Positions 22,545-33,995 of a DNA stretch of 64,000 nt are shown piece after piece; the stretch's first letter is position 1, and every line of letters starts with the position of its first letter. Source of the stretch: Rhynchosporium graminicola (Eukaryota; Ascomycota; Leotiomycetes; Helotiales; Ploettnerulaceae); assembly GCA_900074885.1 (NCBI GenBank), contig FJUW01000024.1:372001-436000 (forward strand). The letters run 5' to 3'. Below the pieces are notes generated by a model. That model worked only from the letters and a program-made list of their open reading frames with translations. It had not been told where the DNA came from and did not search any database. The position numbers and the translations under genes are program-made.

Positions 22545-24722
22545 GGCTGCGGTTGGAAGGTTTCTGTAGAATGAAGAGAAGAATAGTCAGTGACGGTGAA
22601 GCTTGTGTGGAAAGTGAGGTTGTCCAAAGATGAATTACAGGTCAAGGACGTGTGTGTCTGGAAGGGCAAGTGGCTGCTGTGTACCAAGATGGAGATGATC
22701 GAGGCTGAGATGCTGCGAAGAGCTGAATGCGTAAAGAGACAATGATACAGCAAGATGAAGATTGGTCGTGAGCTGAGACCTTGTTGGAATAGGCAGGGGA
22801 GGGGAAGCTGACAAGATGGTGATGGTGGTAGGGGAGGAGAAGTGACAGAATATGTCGACGGAATATTGACTTTTGGTATGCTTCACAAGAACTCTTGGGA
22901 ATTTCAGAGCAGAGAATTGAGATGGTAGGAAGAGGCAGCGATATGAAGCCGGGTAGAATGTACTGGGAAGGATTAGACTTACCGTGGGTGGTGTGGAATG
23001 TTTTGTTTTGTTTGAGGTCAAATGTGAGTGAGAGCGGCGAAGCTACGGAAAAAGCTGGGTCAGCGAGATGTTGATGAGGGATATGTGGTTGATCAAGGTA
23101 AGATAGTCGAGGAAGCAAGCTCACCGTGAGTACGTGCAAAGAGGCTGTTGTATTGTTGGCTGAGAGAAAAAGTTGATGGAAGTTGTGGTGGGAGAAAAGG
23201 GAGAGGTGGTTGGAGATAGCAGCGGGGGNGGGGGGGCCTTTTTGTAGGGGCGAGGGACGGCGACGACGAGGCTGCCGTTGTGGTTCTGTTGACGCTAGCG
23301 CGCCACCAGGCATGATCGAGTATCTTCGGGAGTGAATTAAAGCAATCAAAGGAGAAACGGTAGGTAGCATGTGAGGCCAAGTTGCTTACTGTGAATTTTG
23401 ACCTGTACTGGCACTGGCTTCCAGCTGCAGAACTTCATGGAAAATGATCCTTTGATTATGCCAAGACTTGATTCGAGTTCCTCCCGCATTGTCTGATCTC
23501 CTCCGGATATTTCCAGCAGTTTCTGGACCTCTGATATCGTGGTCTGAAGTCATTGTGTTTGTGGACTGTCATTAGGAGAGAGGGCGTCGTTAACAAAACT
23601 TCACGATGCTGCACAACAGACCTAAGCGAGCTCTCCCCACCGCGCATCTCGGATCGACCCGCGCCCCCTAAAAGCTCAAGTCTACCATATTCGAGACTGC
23701 TCGCTCGTTGTACTTCCCCAATAAGGTACAGATCGCGCGGGCAGTCGCAGTATATTAGATTTGAGATGTGATCGAGTCTGCAGCCATTGACCAATCACGA
23801 ATACGCCACGCCACGCCTCACTTATCGTTCAATGGCTGGCTACCTGGTAAGGTCAACCTTCGACGCGGAGCTTGCTGCGAGCTTTGCTTAGAAACAACCA
23901 GTTTGATTGCTGCCGAGAACTGCAGCAAGCCAAAATACCGGTTCTAAAAATCCGACAAAACAAAGAACAAACGGCCTGCAGCTATAGAGCCAGTTACACT
24001 GCCAGATCAACAATTGCTTTGCTCTCAATCCTCCGAAAGTGACATAGCGCACGATAGTCGCTTCAGCAAAAAGGAACTCTCATCTGGCAGATATACACGA
24101 TCCTACATGCATAAGCACAAAAGCCAAACAAACTGATTTGTCGGTAAGGACCCTCGACTCGCAAACCACAGAAGGAACTGCCTCAAGGCACTGGCAATAG
24201 CTCGCCCCGATTTCTCAAGAAGCATATTGGATCTAACCCGATCTTCATGTACCATTGCTCAGGAGCTATGGAGGGAGAGGTATTTGGTGATGATGCGGTC
24301 TGGAGGATGATCTTGGCACGAAGATATAGCCTTGAGCTGATGAACATTGAAATAACTCGTAAAGCTCTCCACACGAACGCTTGTTTGTTGGGTCTCGTCA
24401 CTCACGCGTGAGTGACATAGAGGTATAGAGATGATAAGACATGGGGTCTCTCGAGGACTGAGTGCTTGTGGGAAGATTTTAGGAGGCATAATTACCTGCC
24501 AAGATTACTAGGGATCCGAAGGAAACCATCTGTTAAGCAGCAGCACAATTCTTGAGGAGAAGGAAAATCAAGCCACGTATGTAACGGCCAGACTCAACTT
24601 GACCCGAGTTTGCAGAAGTCTAAAGCCATATCCCAAACACAAGTAATTGTGAAGCCCGAAAAGGAAGCACCCAAGACCTTTCAAGATCGTTTTTAACTTC
24701 ATCTACTTCGTAATTTGTACAT
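22545..24722. other. 5' region of the exon-array gene and spacer, one undetermined base
   Basis: The minus strand is pyrimidine-rich for about 800 bp upstream of the array gene, as in many fungal promoters and leaders. An N lies at 23229 within a run of G, so the assembly is uncertain there. An open frame across it (22642-23370, minus) is low complexity and I do not call it. From 23400 to 24700 I see nothing. Confidence 0.35.
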
Positions 24723-25662
24723 CTATCCCAGTCGTATATCCTTTTTACCCAGGCCATTCATCCGTAAGCCAAGATCGACATGGCCCTTTGGGACAGGTTC
24801 GCCCTCTCCATAAACCCAATACTGTCCTCCAAGGAACAAATCGCAACACATCTGGAAGATACCGCAGAGCTTGAATGTCCAAGGGATCTCACTTGTAGCC
24901 GTAAAGAACCAAAACATCTTCATGATGTCACCTGCAATCCAACTGGCGAGGACAGAAAACCTGAAGCCTTTGCACGATTTAGAGCGGTAGTTAGAGAGAA
25001 CTTGGGGGATCGGAAGGGTGGCCTCGATGGATAGTCCAATAATTCCGATACTGGCGGAGTACATGGCGTATAGACTTGGTACTGGGGAGAGTACTAGCTC
25101 GAGGCCGACCAGAGCGAGGAAGAAGTAAAGTAGAAATTGCCAGTATCTGACAAATTAGTTGGTACAGGCCACAGAGCTTCAGGTTCATGAAACACTCACG
25201 GCTTTGGAGACCGCCACTGCCAGAAATTGTATGGTCTCTGTAATCCAAAATCGCCTTCCTTAGCCCCTGCAAATGGATTGGCCATTTCTCCCCCTTTGGA
25301 AGACGGGCCTGGACGATGATCGAGAGCGACTTTCAGGAGAACCAATTGTATAGCAATCATAATGAAAGATTGGATAAGCAAAGATCTATCGAATTGTGCG
25401 CCAGGATAGTAAAAGACTCTGCAGAATTTTCCGTCAGCTTTCTTCCTTGTTGTTTGCTTTCTTTCTTGCCTGCAAAGCTGCAGTCGATCTGCACTCACCT
25501 CAAAAGGGAAGCCACCAGCATGATCAGCGGTATATCCAACGAGAACCCAGCACTAGATTTCGTGCGGTGTATTGAATAAGTCTGATCCGCATATGAAGTG
25601 ATAGGTGATATAACTATGAACATCGGAGCGACAAAGCCCATAAGTGTAGCTATGATGCCCAT
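24723..25662 (-). CDS. PQ-loop repeat membrane protein (Any1/PQLC1-like)
   Basis: Exons 25499-25662, 25200-25418 and 24723-25146 (both introns phase 2) give 268 aa with about seven predicted membrane helices. The first PQ-loop region reads SPITSYADQTYSIHRTKSSAGFSLDIPLI and the second TLPIPQVLSNYRSKSCKGF with the canonical Pro-Gln. This pattern matches the fungal family containing yeast Any1 (YMR010W) and animal SLC66A2/PQLC1, which influences phospholipid asymmetry and endosome/Golgi trafficking. The start at 25662 (MGIIATLMGFVAP) places helix 1 immediately; upstream Mets would add an uncharged leader. The C-terminal tail is short and soluble (KGHVDLGLRMNG). Confidence 0.85.
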
Positions 25663-26468
25663 CTTGAGAGAAAAGAACGGAGATCCAGATGCGCTGCAGG
25701 AAAGTAGGAGGGAGAGCATGCGGATTTATTGTTTCTCCATACAAGACTATGTACAATGATAGAGAACGAGAGCGGATCGCACGCGTTGAAAGAAGACAAT
25801 TGCCGTTCGAGCGTCTTGAAATTGCCATGTACAGAGGAGCGTGGGTGGCAGTGGCCAAGTTTCTTTCGAATGTTAGCCTTTCGAAGCCTTCCCGCCAGGC
25901 ACTAGGAACAACCTTTCTCCGATGAGCCGTGCGGGCACTTACTGGGCGATATGGCACATGAACGACCTGATGTTTATCTACTGACTATATAGATGATTTG
26001 GAGTAATTCTGAAGGGTGTTTCTTTTAATGTTCTTAAAGACTCCCAATGGCTTGCTGTTACTAATCGTAAGAAAGACGTCTTTGAAAAAGAACTACAAAG
26101 AACTACAAATTGCAGAATTATCGTAAGAACTCACTTTCATAAACCCAGTTTAGCCAGATGATCTAGAAGGATTTGGCAATTAATCCATCACATTAGCAAA
26201 TCCATAAACTCATGTTGGAGATGAACTCAAAGAAATTTGGCCAGAAACCTGTGGTATTCTGATACATTTCATTCACGCCCTTCCACAAACCCGCGACATC
26301 TCGAAGGATGCCTCGGAAATCTCCCCAATAAGATCATGGCCCTCGCAAGAAGTGATCGTATACATATATAGTATATACGAAGAGATAAGCATGAATCATG
26401 GCTCCTTATCTGGCTGGTATCGTCCTGATTGTACTAGTTACCGAGTTCAAGCCTCTGTCATCGGCTGT
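25663..26468. other. Intergenic region
   Basis: About 0.8 kb covering the promoter of the PQ-loop gene and the 3' side of the Asl1-like gene. There is an AT microsatellite-like patch (TATACATATATAGTATATACG) at 26350-26370. No gene is seen. Confidence 0.35.
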
Positions 26469-27237
26469 TCATTCATCAACTTCTTCATCAAGTGCTTGAA
26501 CGAGCCGTCTGAATTCATCAACTGAGGCTAAGATCCAAGGACACTTATCTATCCAGTTCGCCACTTGAGCAGTAAATTTGAAGACCTCTTTCGGGGCTCT
26601 GCAAACACATGCTATCTCCGATACCACAATTGGGTATTCGGGATACTCTTCGTGCCTATAGAGATGTATTATGAGCCAGGCCTGAAGGAGAAGACGATCA
26701 GAAGGTCTGTATCCCACATTCTTCCAATGTACTCAATAGCCGCACTCCCATCCGGTCCATAATAAAAAGGTAATCCAAGATAGTCAGGCGGCTCTCCCAA
26801 TTCACAAAGCCTCTCCATGAACTCCTTCAACCACTTCTCTCCCGCCTTATCACTAGCACACCCCGGACCTACGAGCTTCTTCCCCTTCTCTCTCCTCAAC
26901 GGCACCATCTTCTCCCTCCACAGTTCGGCCGCCTGCTCGGCCGTGATAGATACCTGCGCGTTCTGGCTCGTTGAAATAGTGTATGATAGCGTGCTCGTTG
27001 CTGGATATATGATACCCCACTCACTGGGGTCGTTCACTTGGGATAGACCGCGTACTATTGGTCGGAAGGGAAGTCTGTTCTGGAGTTCTGGTGGTGCCCA
27101 GGCATTCCAGTTGGCTACTGAGGAGATAGGACCGTTGAAGTTGAGTGCTTCTATGGAGTGGGGGAGTGGAAGAGTGGGGGAGGTTTAGCTGTGTTTGTCC
27201 AGTCCCAGAGGAGACATCTTTTACTGATAGGGTCCAT
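26469..27237 (-). CDS. Asl1-like glycosyl hydrolase catalytic core (GH128-related), probably frameshifted
   Basis: Blocks of the fungal Glyco_hydro_cc/Asl1 family are read in order: KRCLLWDWTNT, NFNGPISSVANWNAW, LPFRPIVRG, EQAAELWREKMVPLRREKGKKLVGPGCASD, DYLGLPFYYGPDGSAAIEYIG and YPIVVSEIA with the catalytic-type Glu. A 62-bp intron (26656-26717) joins RMHEEYPEYP. The frame starting at ATG 27237 carries KRCLLWDWTNT but meets TAG at 27151-27153; the rest is in the next frame, so one base seems missing near 27154. A GT-AG intron (27151-27224) restores a 210-aa protein but deletes the first barrel strand. The C-terminus (WILASVDEFRRLVQ) also departs from the family, which usually has EYAFFG here. 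No signal peptide is seen. The family acts on beta-1,3-glucan. Probably a decaying gene. Confidence 0.6.
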
Positions 27238-27729
27238 GATAAAATAGGTCTCGTAGTGAAAAGAGTTTATGCGATAGCAGTTAAGTCAAAGTGATGCTAA
27301 GCTGATGGGTGGGTAATGATAGCGATAAGTCAAGATGAAATGCTTATGAGAAGGATTTATACGAGACTGCTAAGTGTCCATTTGGACAGGAAGAAATAGA
27401 GAAAGATATCGATCGGGAAAGATTTGAATTTAATTACAATTAATCTATCAGTTGCAAAACTTGGAACGTTCGATGTGAAAAGTTGGAATGTGATACCTAC
27501 CTTACGGAGGTAGATTGGGGAAGGGGGGGAAGGGGGGGAAGGGGGATGGTCAGGCATGCTCATGCTTCTCCAAGGTTGTGCTGGTGCCTCGCCGTACACT
27601 ATTGTACAGTACTTAGTTACTTATATAAGTACTTATACACACAACTTCGTATCGCGTCAACCTTGCGCCTCGACCGACACATAATTTCTCTCCCCTCGAC
27701 ATCGCACCACAACATCCCCCACCGCCACA
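27238..27729. promoter_or_regulatory. Divergent promoter region with a G-rich tract
   Basis: A 492-bp spacer between two genes pointing away from each other. It has three GGAAGGGGG-type units at 27519-27545 and a CT/CA-rich leader just before 27730. No other site is recognised. Confidence 0.35.
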
Positions 27730-28925
27730 ATGCCTCCAAATGTCGAAGTTACCAAGGGCGACGACATCGACGACATCGACGAGATCGAGTACGCGCCCCC
27801 GTACCACAATGGCTTACCTGCTCAGAGATCCAGTCTCGTAGCTAGCTACGATTCCCCAAGTCCGGAACCAGACCATGGACCCGATTTCAAGCCTCCTCAA
27901 CCACTCAAAAAGGTCGTTTTACCGCCAGCAGACCCCTTGCAGAGTATTCTTGATCTGCCGATTCTTCGTCCAATTCCATGGAGGGAAGGTCATGAACTTC
28001 CGCCTGATAAATCAACTGAACATGAGCGAATGCAGCCGCGAAGTGCTACGATCATGACAACCAGAGGTGATATTGCAGACCCAGCATGCGCTTCATGCGC
28101 TCGCGGAGTTGGCCACTTCGCAGTGTGTATCGTAAAGGAAGGCTATTTTCTAGGAGCATGCGCTACCTGCTATTTCAACCACAATGGCGTCTCTTGTAGC
28201 TTTCGGAAGGAGAAGGAAGGTAAGTCATGAACAAGAATCCGCCACGTTACAGTGTTGCTGACGAAGGTCTAGCTGGAGCCAAGGCAGTCGCAGCGGCAAA
28301 GAAGGCGCAAAATCATGGACTTCTCTCACCTGGTGGTGATACGATACACGTCAACGCCCCTCCGAGGAAGCGCAAGCGGACCTCGACTGCGAAAGCTTCT
28401 CATAATCAGGTAGCAGAAGAAGGAGGGGCCTACTCCTACGAGAAAAGCTTTGACGACGATCCAAATGCGCTCTTGCAATTCGTCTACAACCAGCAGCAAC
28501 AAATCAATTCCAATGGCGGCACAAAGCGTCACCACCAGCAACACCTGGCCGAGCGGGATGACCACGAATCGAGGCCACACAAATCGAACGGGCACGATGC
28601 GAGACGCGAGAGCTACAGAGTTGGGGAGGGATCTTATTCACCAGCTGGACCCTACGGAGCTCGCGAGAGATCCTCATTCAATGAGAGCAATCTAGCCGGT
28701 GCTTATAATCATCGAGAGTCTCGCGATGCTCTACCTCAAGACGACGAGCCCCTTGCGCTGATCGACACCTTCCCTCGCAAGAAGCAAAAGCAGATATTTG
28801 CGGTTATTGGTAGTCTACAAAGTGGTATCCGGACCTCTCGACAACAAACAGAGAACCTTCAGAGACAGCTTGATTCTCTCCAAACTATCTTGGGAATCGA
28901 GCCAGAGGAGGTCGAATATAACTAA
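27730..28925 (+). CDS. Cys-rich DUF3716-type protein with C-terminal coiled coil
   Basis: Exons 27730-28219 and 28267-28925 join with a 47-bp phase-1 intron to give 382 aa. Residues 118-160 hold a zinc-binding-type cluster (Cys120, 123, 133, 144, 147, 156) in the sequence DPACASCARGVGHF and FLGACATCYFNHNGVSCSF, which fits the fungal DUF3716 family. A basic patch PPRKRKR (about residue 193) looks like a nuclear signal, then a long polar region rich in His, Arg and Ser. The end (KKQKQIFAVIG to LQRQLDSLQTILG) is a short coiled coil. Probably a nuclear regulatory protein; the DNA or protein target is unknown. Confidence 0.75.
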
Positions 28926-30312
28926 AAAAAAAATGCAAGTCATTTGGTCTGGCTATTTCACTTCCAGGAGTTTCAGCAGAATACCCAATTTCGGTCTGGT
29001 TTGGTACGCTTCAGAATCTGCGGGCGGGGTGGTGGCGGGCATATATGTAGGCGTTGGATGTATATTGTATGATGAACAAGACGGCGCAATGGATAAGGGC
29101 TCTTAAGATAATGCACTCCGGAACGACGATGCGTCTCCTGGTATTAGTCGGCAGTCTTCGAGTGTTTGGTGGAATCAAATGGAAAGCAGTCACATATTGA
29201 CTTCCTTCTCTTCGAAAAGAGATATACATTTCTGGTCTCTCGGACTTGTTCCGTTACAGTAGGCGGGGATTTCCTCAGAGTGCTTCCGAACTTGGGCCCC
29301 CACACCTCCTCGGTTCTCACTCCCTCGTTAGATTAACAATGAATTGGGCGCCCGTGGAACAGATCGCGATATTGAATACCGAATAGTCCTCTCAAGTCCA
29401 GTTCGTCTCTATCACCGAAGTTTGTCCCATGTCCCTCACTCACAATCTTCGGCCAGGACCGCAGCTCATGCATGTCCAATGATGCAGCGGGAAGTCCGCA
29501 CGCAGCTGTACACGCTTGCGTCCCATCTCAGCGACAGTTACCGTACATCATTCGAACCTGTGTTTACCCATCCTCAAACTCAACATCTACAGTAGGTTTG
29601 TTTGGGCAGCCGCAGTGCGGTCGAAGCAACGCTTCGCTTAAAAGGACCCTGACAGTACAAAATGTCGTGTCAGCTGAAGCAATCAAGGCAGGCTGCAGGT
29701 CCCCATGTGATACGCGCTCCTTATTGCTGGTTTGGATCACATGTACTCGAGTACCATACATTACAGTGACTATCGCAGCCTATTTAATCTCAGCCTCGAG
29801 ACGGGACGGGGCAATGTTTACCTACTCCATTTGAGCATCTTTAGCGATCTCACGCCGGGATGAGAGTACTCGGTGAGCGAATAAGACAACACAACTGTCG
29901 ATATCGATTTCATTGTGTCGTAAGGCTGAATACTGGGTAATGGCGGACATGACGAGCGAAATAGATATGGTGTTCAGGTGAGAAGCTGACAGGTCCACCC
30001 CACTACTACTACTACATCAGTACAAAACAGGTACATCACCAGCTTGGAGAAATGGTGCAGCCAAGGCGCATGATAGCTCTTACTCACAGAGCCGTTCTTG
30101 CGTTCGCCTATGGAGCGGGCGTACTGCCTTTCTTGGTCAACGCTGAGGCGGAGGAAGAAGAAGGCATGGGCATTGTATAAGTCGGCATGACACTGCTCTT
30201 TTCTTTTATGTTTCTCCTGCTTCTGCACCTTGGCCATTTGTTCTGGGTGTATCCCAATTACCATTGTACCCATCATTTCAGTTTCCTAGTACATCTACTA
30301 CCAAAGGACAAA
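28926..30312. other. Intergenic region, no supported gene
   Basis: About 1.4 kb. It begins with nine A right after a stop codon. Open frames at 29344-29834 and 29974-30525 have no domain and conflict with each other. The stretch just before 30313 is the promoter side of the secreted-protein relic. Confidence 0.35.
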
Positions 30313-31600
30313 ATGCATTTCAACACCTACCTCACAGCGGCCCTCACAGGAGCTTCACTTTTGACGACCACTGTCCTCGCGACATCGAAGCCCAAAAACT
30401 CCTACGCCCGAAACCTCAAGACCATCTCCTTAATCTACAAATTCACCGTCTTTCCCAGTAATCCTCCTCTCCTGGTATCCCTCGATACCTCACCACCTAA
30501 CACTACCCAGACAACGTGTCCATAATCAGCGGTGGCAGCGCTGCCGTTCCCAAAGGTCTCTTCTCGGGATAAGCATCGGGACGTGTATCTCCCCTAGGAA
30601 ACTTCACCGGTTTTGAAGAAAGCATCGAGTATTTCTTCGCTCTGGCACTCACGCCGAACCCGCCATCTTATTCAGTCTTTACCGATGCTGAGGTAGTGTC
30701 GTTTAGCAGTGGATGTCCGGAGGTTGCAGCTAGTGTTGCTTATCTTGAGACAAGGGTTTTGAATTATAATTCGACGGAGAATGGAAAATGTCTGAGTACT
30801 CTCAAGCAGGTGTGTATTTTTCTCTCCCTACCGTTCAGAACCCATTATTCTCACTTGGCTTTATTCTCGTCTTTAAAAGGGTTGCATGTATCTTTCTCTG
30901 GGTCTAGTGCGAAAACATAGCTGATCTGAGTCGCAGGTGGCATTTGGCGCTTTGATAAACATGGTGCCGTTATTGCGTTCGATGCATGGATCCCGAATCT
31001 AAATATATGGAACTTCCTTACACGAGGAGAAGCAGATATCACAAACCCCTTCGTCCAACAGGCTTTCATCGAGCGAATCTGTCCTGCTATCCAAGGCCTA
31101 TGTACAGGTGCTATTCAGCAATACACCGAGTGAGCTTTCTTCCTCCTCCCCTCCCAAGTTTCTCCCCAATTTCCCAAATCTAACATCTCCACAGTGTCCC
31201 AGCTGGCATAGCATCCATGAATAGCAAACCCTTCGGCAACTATGACGAAGTCTGAGGAGATAACGTCGCTTACAGAACCATCCATCTTATTCTGGCCGGT
31301 GTAAGACCGGACGCACATTGTCCGCATGTTGGACCTGATGGTGGTATGAAGTGTGTTAATGAGCCGTATAATCATGGGTACTTCGATGATCGGGATTTGT
31401 TTGGTGCACCGTCAGGGGAGACGTTTGTTTGTCCGGACAAGCAGGAGGAACGTCATTACGAAAGGTCTGGAAATGATGTAAAGAGTGGCGTGGTAGATGT
31501 GGCAGCTAAGAAGGAAGGGAACTTTGGGGTCTTGACGGGGGCCTTATTAGTAGAGATATCTCCGATATTGTATGGAGATATTAGGGGAATCCTGTTGTAG
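30313..31600 (+). pseudogene. Broken secreted-protein gene of unknown family
   Basis: Exons 30313-30457, 30511-30809, 30937-31129 and 31195-31600 are joined by good GT-AG introns. A signal peptide opens the protein (FNTYLTAALTGASLLTTTVLA). The rest reads as a typical fungal secreted protein with LGNFTGFEESIEYFFAL, SGCPEVAASVAYLETRVLN, RFDKHGAVIAFDAWIPN, CPAIQGLCTGAIQQY and HCPHVGPDGGMKC. Three lesions break it: TAA at 30570-30572, one base missing near 30945 (exon 3 is 193 bp where 194 keeps frame), and TGA at 31253-31255 in a position where Trp fits (EV-stop-GDN). I recognise the family as recurrent in fungi but cannot name a function. Confidence 0.7.
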
Positions 31601-33344
31601 ATCAATGTTTTATGAGAATCTTTCGGGAGATGAGGTGCTCGAATTGTTACGTACAGAGATTTTCTAGGCTGAAGTTCTCGGGCCGACTTGGAAGATGCAT
31701 TCGATCACTGAGTACACAATACTCAGGACACCGCGCGTTCGAAAGATAAATCACACTGCCTCGTATATTTTTCTCAGTAAAAGACTATGATCAAAGATCA
31801 ACATAACCGATACGATTCAATGATTCTAAGATATCTATTTATAACATAGTCCTGCGACACTTTCAAGACCTTGACTCGAAACTAATTTGAAGAGTTGTGA
31901 AAGTGATGTGATATTAATAATTCGATATGTGCATATCGCGATCTGTGACACAAAGCTATCATAAAAGCTATTGGCCACAAATTCAGGGGGTTTAAGCATC
32001 AACGTGTTGGATCCGACAGCCTTGAGAGACTGATTGAGTTCCTGATCAGAAGATGAACACGAGATAGAAGATGATTCGTCTTTCGCTTCTAAAATCCGAT
32101 ATACTACCTCGGAAGCTTGGATCTTCCCGCCATACCTTCCGATTGGCCGGGGGAAAGAAAATTGGTGGTAGTACGGGACGAAATCCGATTCCAATCTGCG
32201 ATTTCTGGACGTATCGCAGAATTACGGGGGCCGCAGACGGACGAGATGCCCGGTAGAAGTAGTTGGTGAGAAAGTCTGAGCATCAGCTCAATAGAGTCGA
32301 GTAGGTCGCTCTGATTCTCACATCAAACATTGCGTGGTCAACTGTAGTCAATACAGAAGATCTGGATCATCACTAATGTCGCCAATGTCTTCACTGCTGA
32401 ACCATAAACCGATCTCTATCTCCACTTGATGCGAATTCGGTTTATATCAGCTGTAATTTGAAGGACATTTTTAGAATAAAATATTCCATCAACAATCAGA
32501 AAGATGGCCCTCATGTCCAAATAGACTCTGTGGGGACAAAATATAGCGCCTCGTCAATCAGCTCGGCAGGGCTTAGCTCCCGCGCTGGGACTTTGTTTGG
32601 ATTCTTCATGGTTTACGGATACGAGGTAATACCTATAGTCTGCTCCCTTTCTGTTACGCTTTCGGCCACCTTACCTGTAATCCAACGATAATCTACTCGA
32701 GCCCGATTACGACTTTCAACAAGAGATAGAGTCCCACCTCTTTCGCTCCTTATAGATTCATTTTTTTCTCAATCGTCTTGACGGCAGTATAGAGGTGTCC
32801 CTCGGACAGATTCCATGCAGCCAATAAGAGACTTTACGAACCTGGAGGTCTCGGATGGGCACTTTACCCGCGAGTTGCTGTCTGCTGAATCAAACAAAAC
32901 ATTTCGTGGACAGGGACAAACACGACAACAATATATTGAGGGAATCTGGTCATTCACCGCTTAGTGTTTGGACAATTCCAAAAAAAAAAGAAAAAAAAAG
33001 AAAGAAAAAAAAGAAGAAAAAAAGAGTTCAACATATCGATCACTTGTGCAAGATCTGGACCGACCACTTTATGAAATTCCCGAGAATAAGATTGGTTGAT
33101 GAAGGACGGTGCAATGATGAAACTCGAGTATTTCAAGCAAAGATGCCTGAGCTATTGGGTTTCCCCGGGTCATATATTTCCACCAACCTGATCTCAGCCA
33201 GAAAGGAATTCCCACGCTGCCAGGCACCTGCTCTCAAGGCATAAAAATCGTCTCGTGAAGCAGTCTACACATCGATCCTCAGCACGTGTCCTTCCTATGC
33301 CCTGCAAGTACTCCTCCTTATCAACTTTGGATGCCGTCAAATTG
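31601..33344. other. Spacer with a poly-purine tract, no supported gene
   Basis: The clearest item is an A/G tract at 32980-33025 (runs of A broken by single G). An open frame at 31835-32194 (minus, 119 codons) has no recognisable domain and is not called. The rest looks non-coding. Confidence 0.35.
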
Positions 33345-33944
33345 CTAGTTTCTGTGGGGGCTCATCTGCGGTGAAGGTGTTGATGACTGTTCTCGTACTC
33401 GTTCTGCCTCGGATTCTGGGGAGTAAGGTTCCGGCTCTGGAGACGAATCAGGCGGAGAAACAAAATGCGGATTCATTTCCCCACAAATGCATTCCGACGC
33501 ATCGACGGATATCTGCTCACCACAAGACTTACAATCTTGCGTATCCGCTCCATGAAGGTTGTGCGGTTCTTCTTCTGGAGGGGAATCAGGCGGCGATGCA
33601 AAATATGGATTGGTCGCTCCACAGAAAATGCACTCTGGTTCTTCGTCGGACACTTGCTCGCAACAAGATTCACAGGATATGGTATCCTTTGGGAGAGTGG
33701 GTGAGTCCGGTACAGGCTCAGGCTCTGAGTCTGACTCGTGCTCGAGGACTGCTTCAAGCTTTCGCCTTGGAGATAGTGGAGGTGGAGATATAGAGTGAGG
33801 ATTGTCCTCCCCACAGCTGCATTCGGACGCATTGATAGAAATCTGCTCGCCACATGACCGACAGGCTTCCATCTCCATTGGAATCGGAAAATCGAGGGTA
33901 CCAAAGTTTAACACTTTATCTGTTGATCCTCGGGCACCTCGCAT
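33345..33944 (-). CDS. Small protein with three zinc-ribbon-like repeats
   Basis: A single exon of 199 codons from a clear ATG. Three copies of one module occur at about residues 28-56, 91-119 and 138-166: CRSCGEQISINASECSCGE, CESCCEQVSDEEPECIFCGA and CKSCGEQISVDASECICGE, each followed by NPH/NPY and a Ser-Pro-Pro stretch. Module 2 has the full C-x2-C-x9/10-C-x2-C pattern of a zinc ribbon, whereas modules 1 and 3 end in C-x-C. Linkers are acidic and Pro-rich (ESDSEPEPVPDSP). There is no signal peptide or membrane helix. The module resembles general zinc-ribbon (zf-RanBP/DZR-like) folds; no specific family is recognised. A role in protein or nucleic acid binding is inference only. Confidence 0.6.
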   Translation of the reverse strand: MRGARGSTDKVLNFGTLDFPIPMEMEACRSCGEQISINASECSCGEDNPHSISPPPLSPRRKLEAVLEHESDSEPEPVPDSPTLPKDTISCESCCEQVSDEEPECIFCGATNPYFASPPDSPPEEEPHNLHGADTQDCKSCGEQISVDASECICGEMNPHFVSPPDSSPEPEPYSPESEAERVREQSSTPSPQMSPHRN

Positions 33945-33995
33945 ATGAAAGTCGATACCTTTCGGACGGTAGAAAGATGAAGCGTACCAAAAAGG

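Noticed and set aside
22642..23370. 242-codon minus-strand frame upstream of the exon-array gene
   Set aside because: It crosses an N in a G run, is Ser/Leu/Pro-rich from pyrimidine bias, and has no recognisable domain.
27151..27224. Intron that would make the Asl1-like gene intact
   Set aside because: Splice signals are acceptable, but removal deletes a conserved barrel strand, so a frameshift is the better explanation; kept as an alternative.
29974..30525. Membrane-like frames between 29974 and 30525
   Set aside because: They conflict with the well-supported signal peptide and first exon of the secreted-protein relic at 30313.
31835..32194. 119-codon minus-strand frame
   Set aside because: Plausible composition but no family resemblance, no introns and no supporting context.
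32855..33244. Lys-rich 129-codon frame
   Set aside because: The Lys run is a translation of the A/G tract at 32980-33025.
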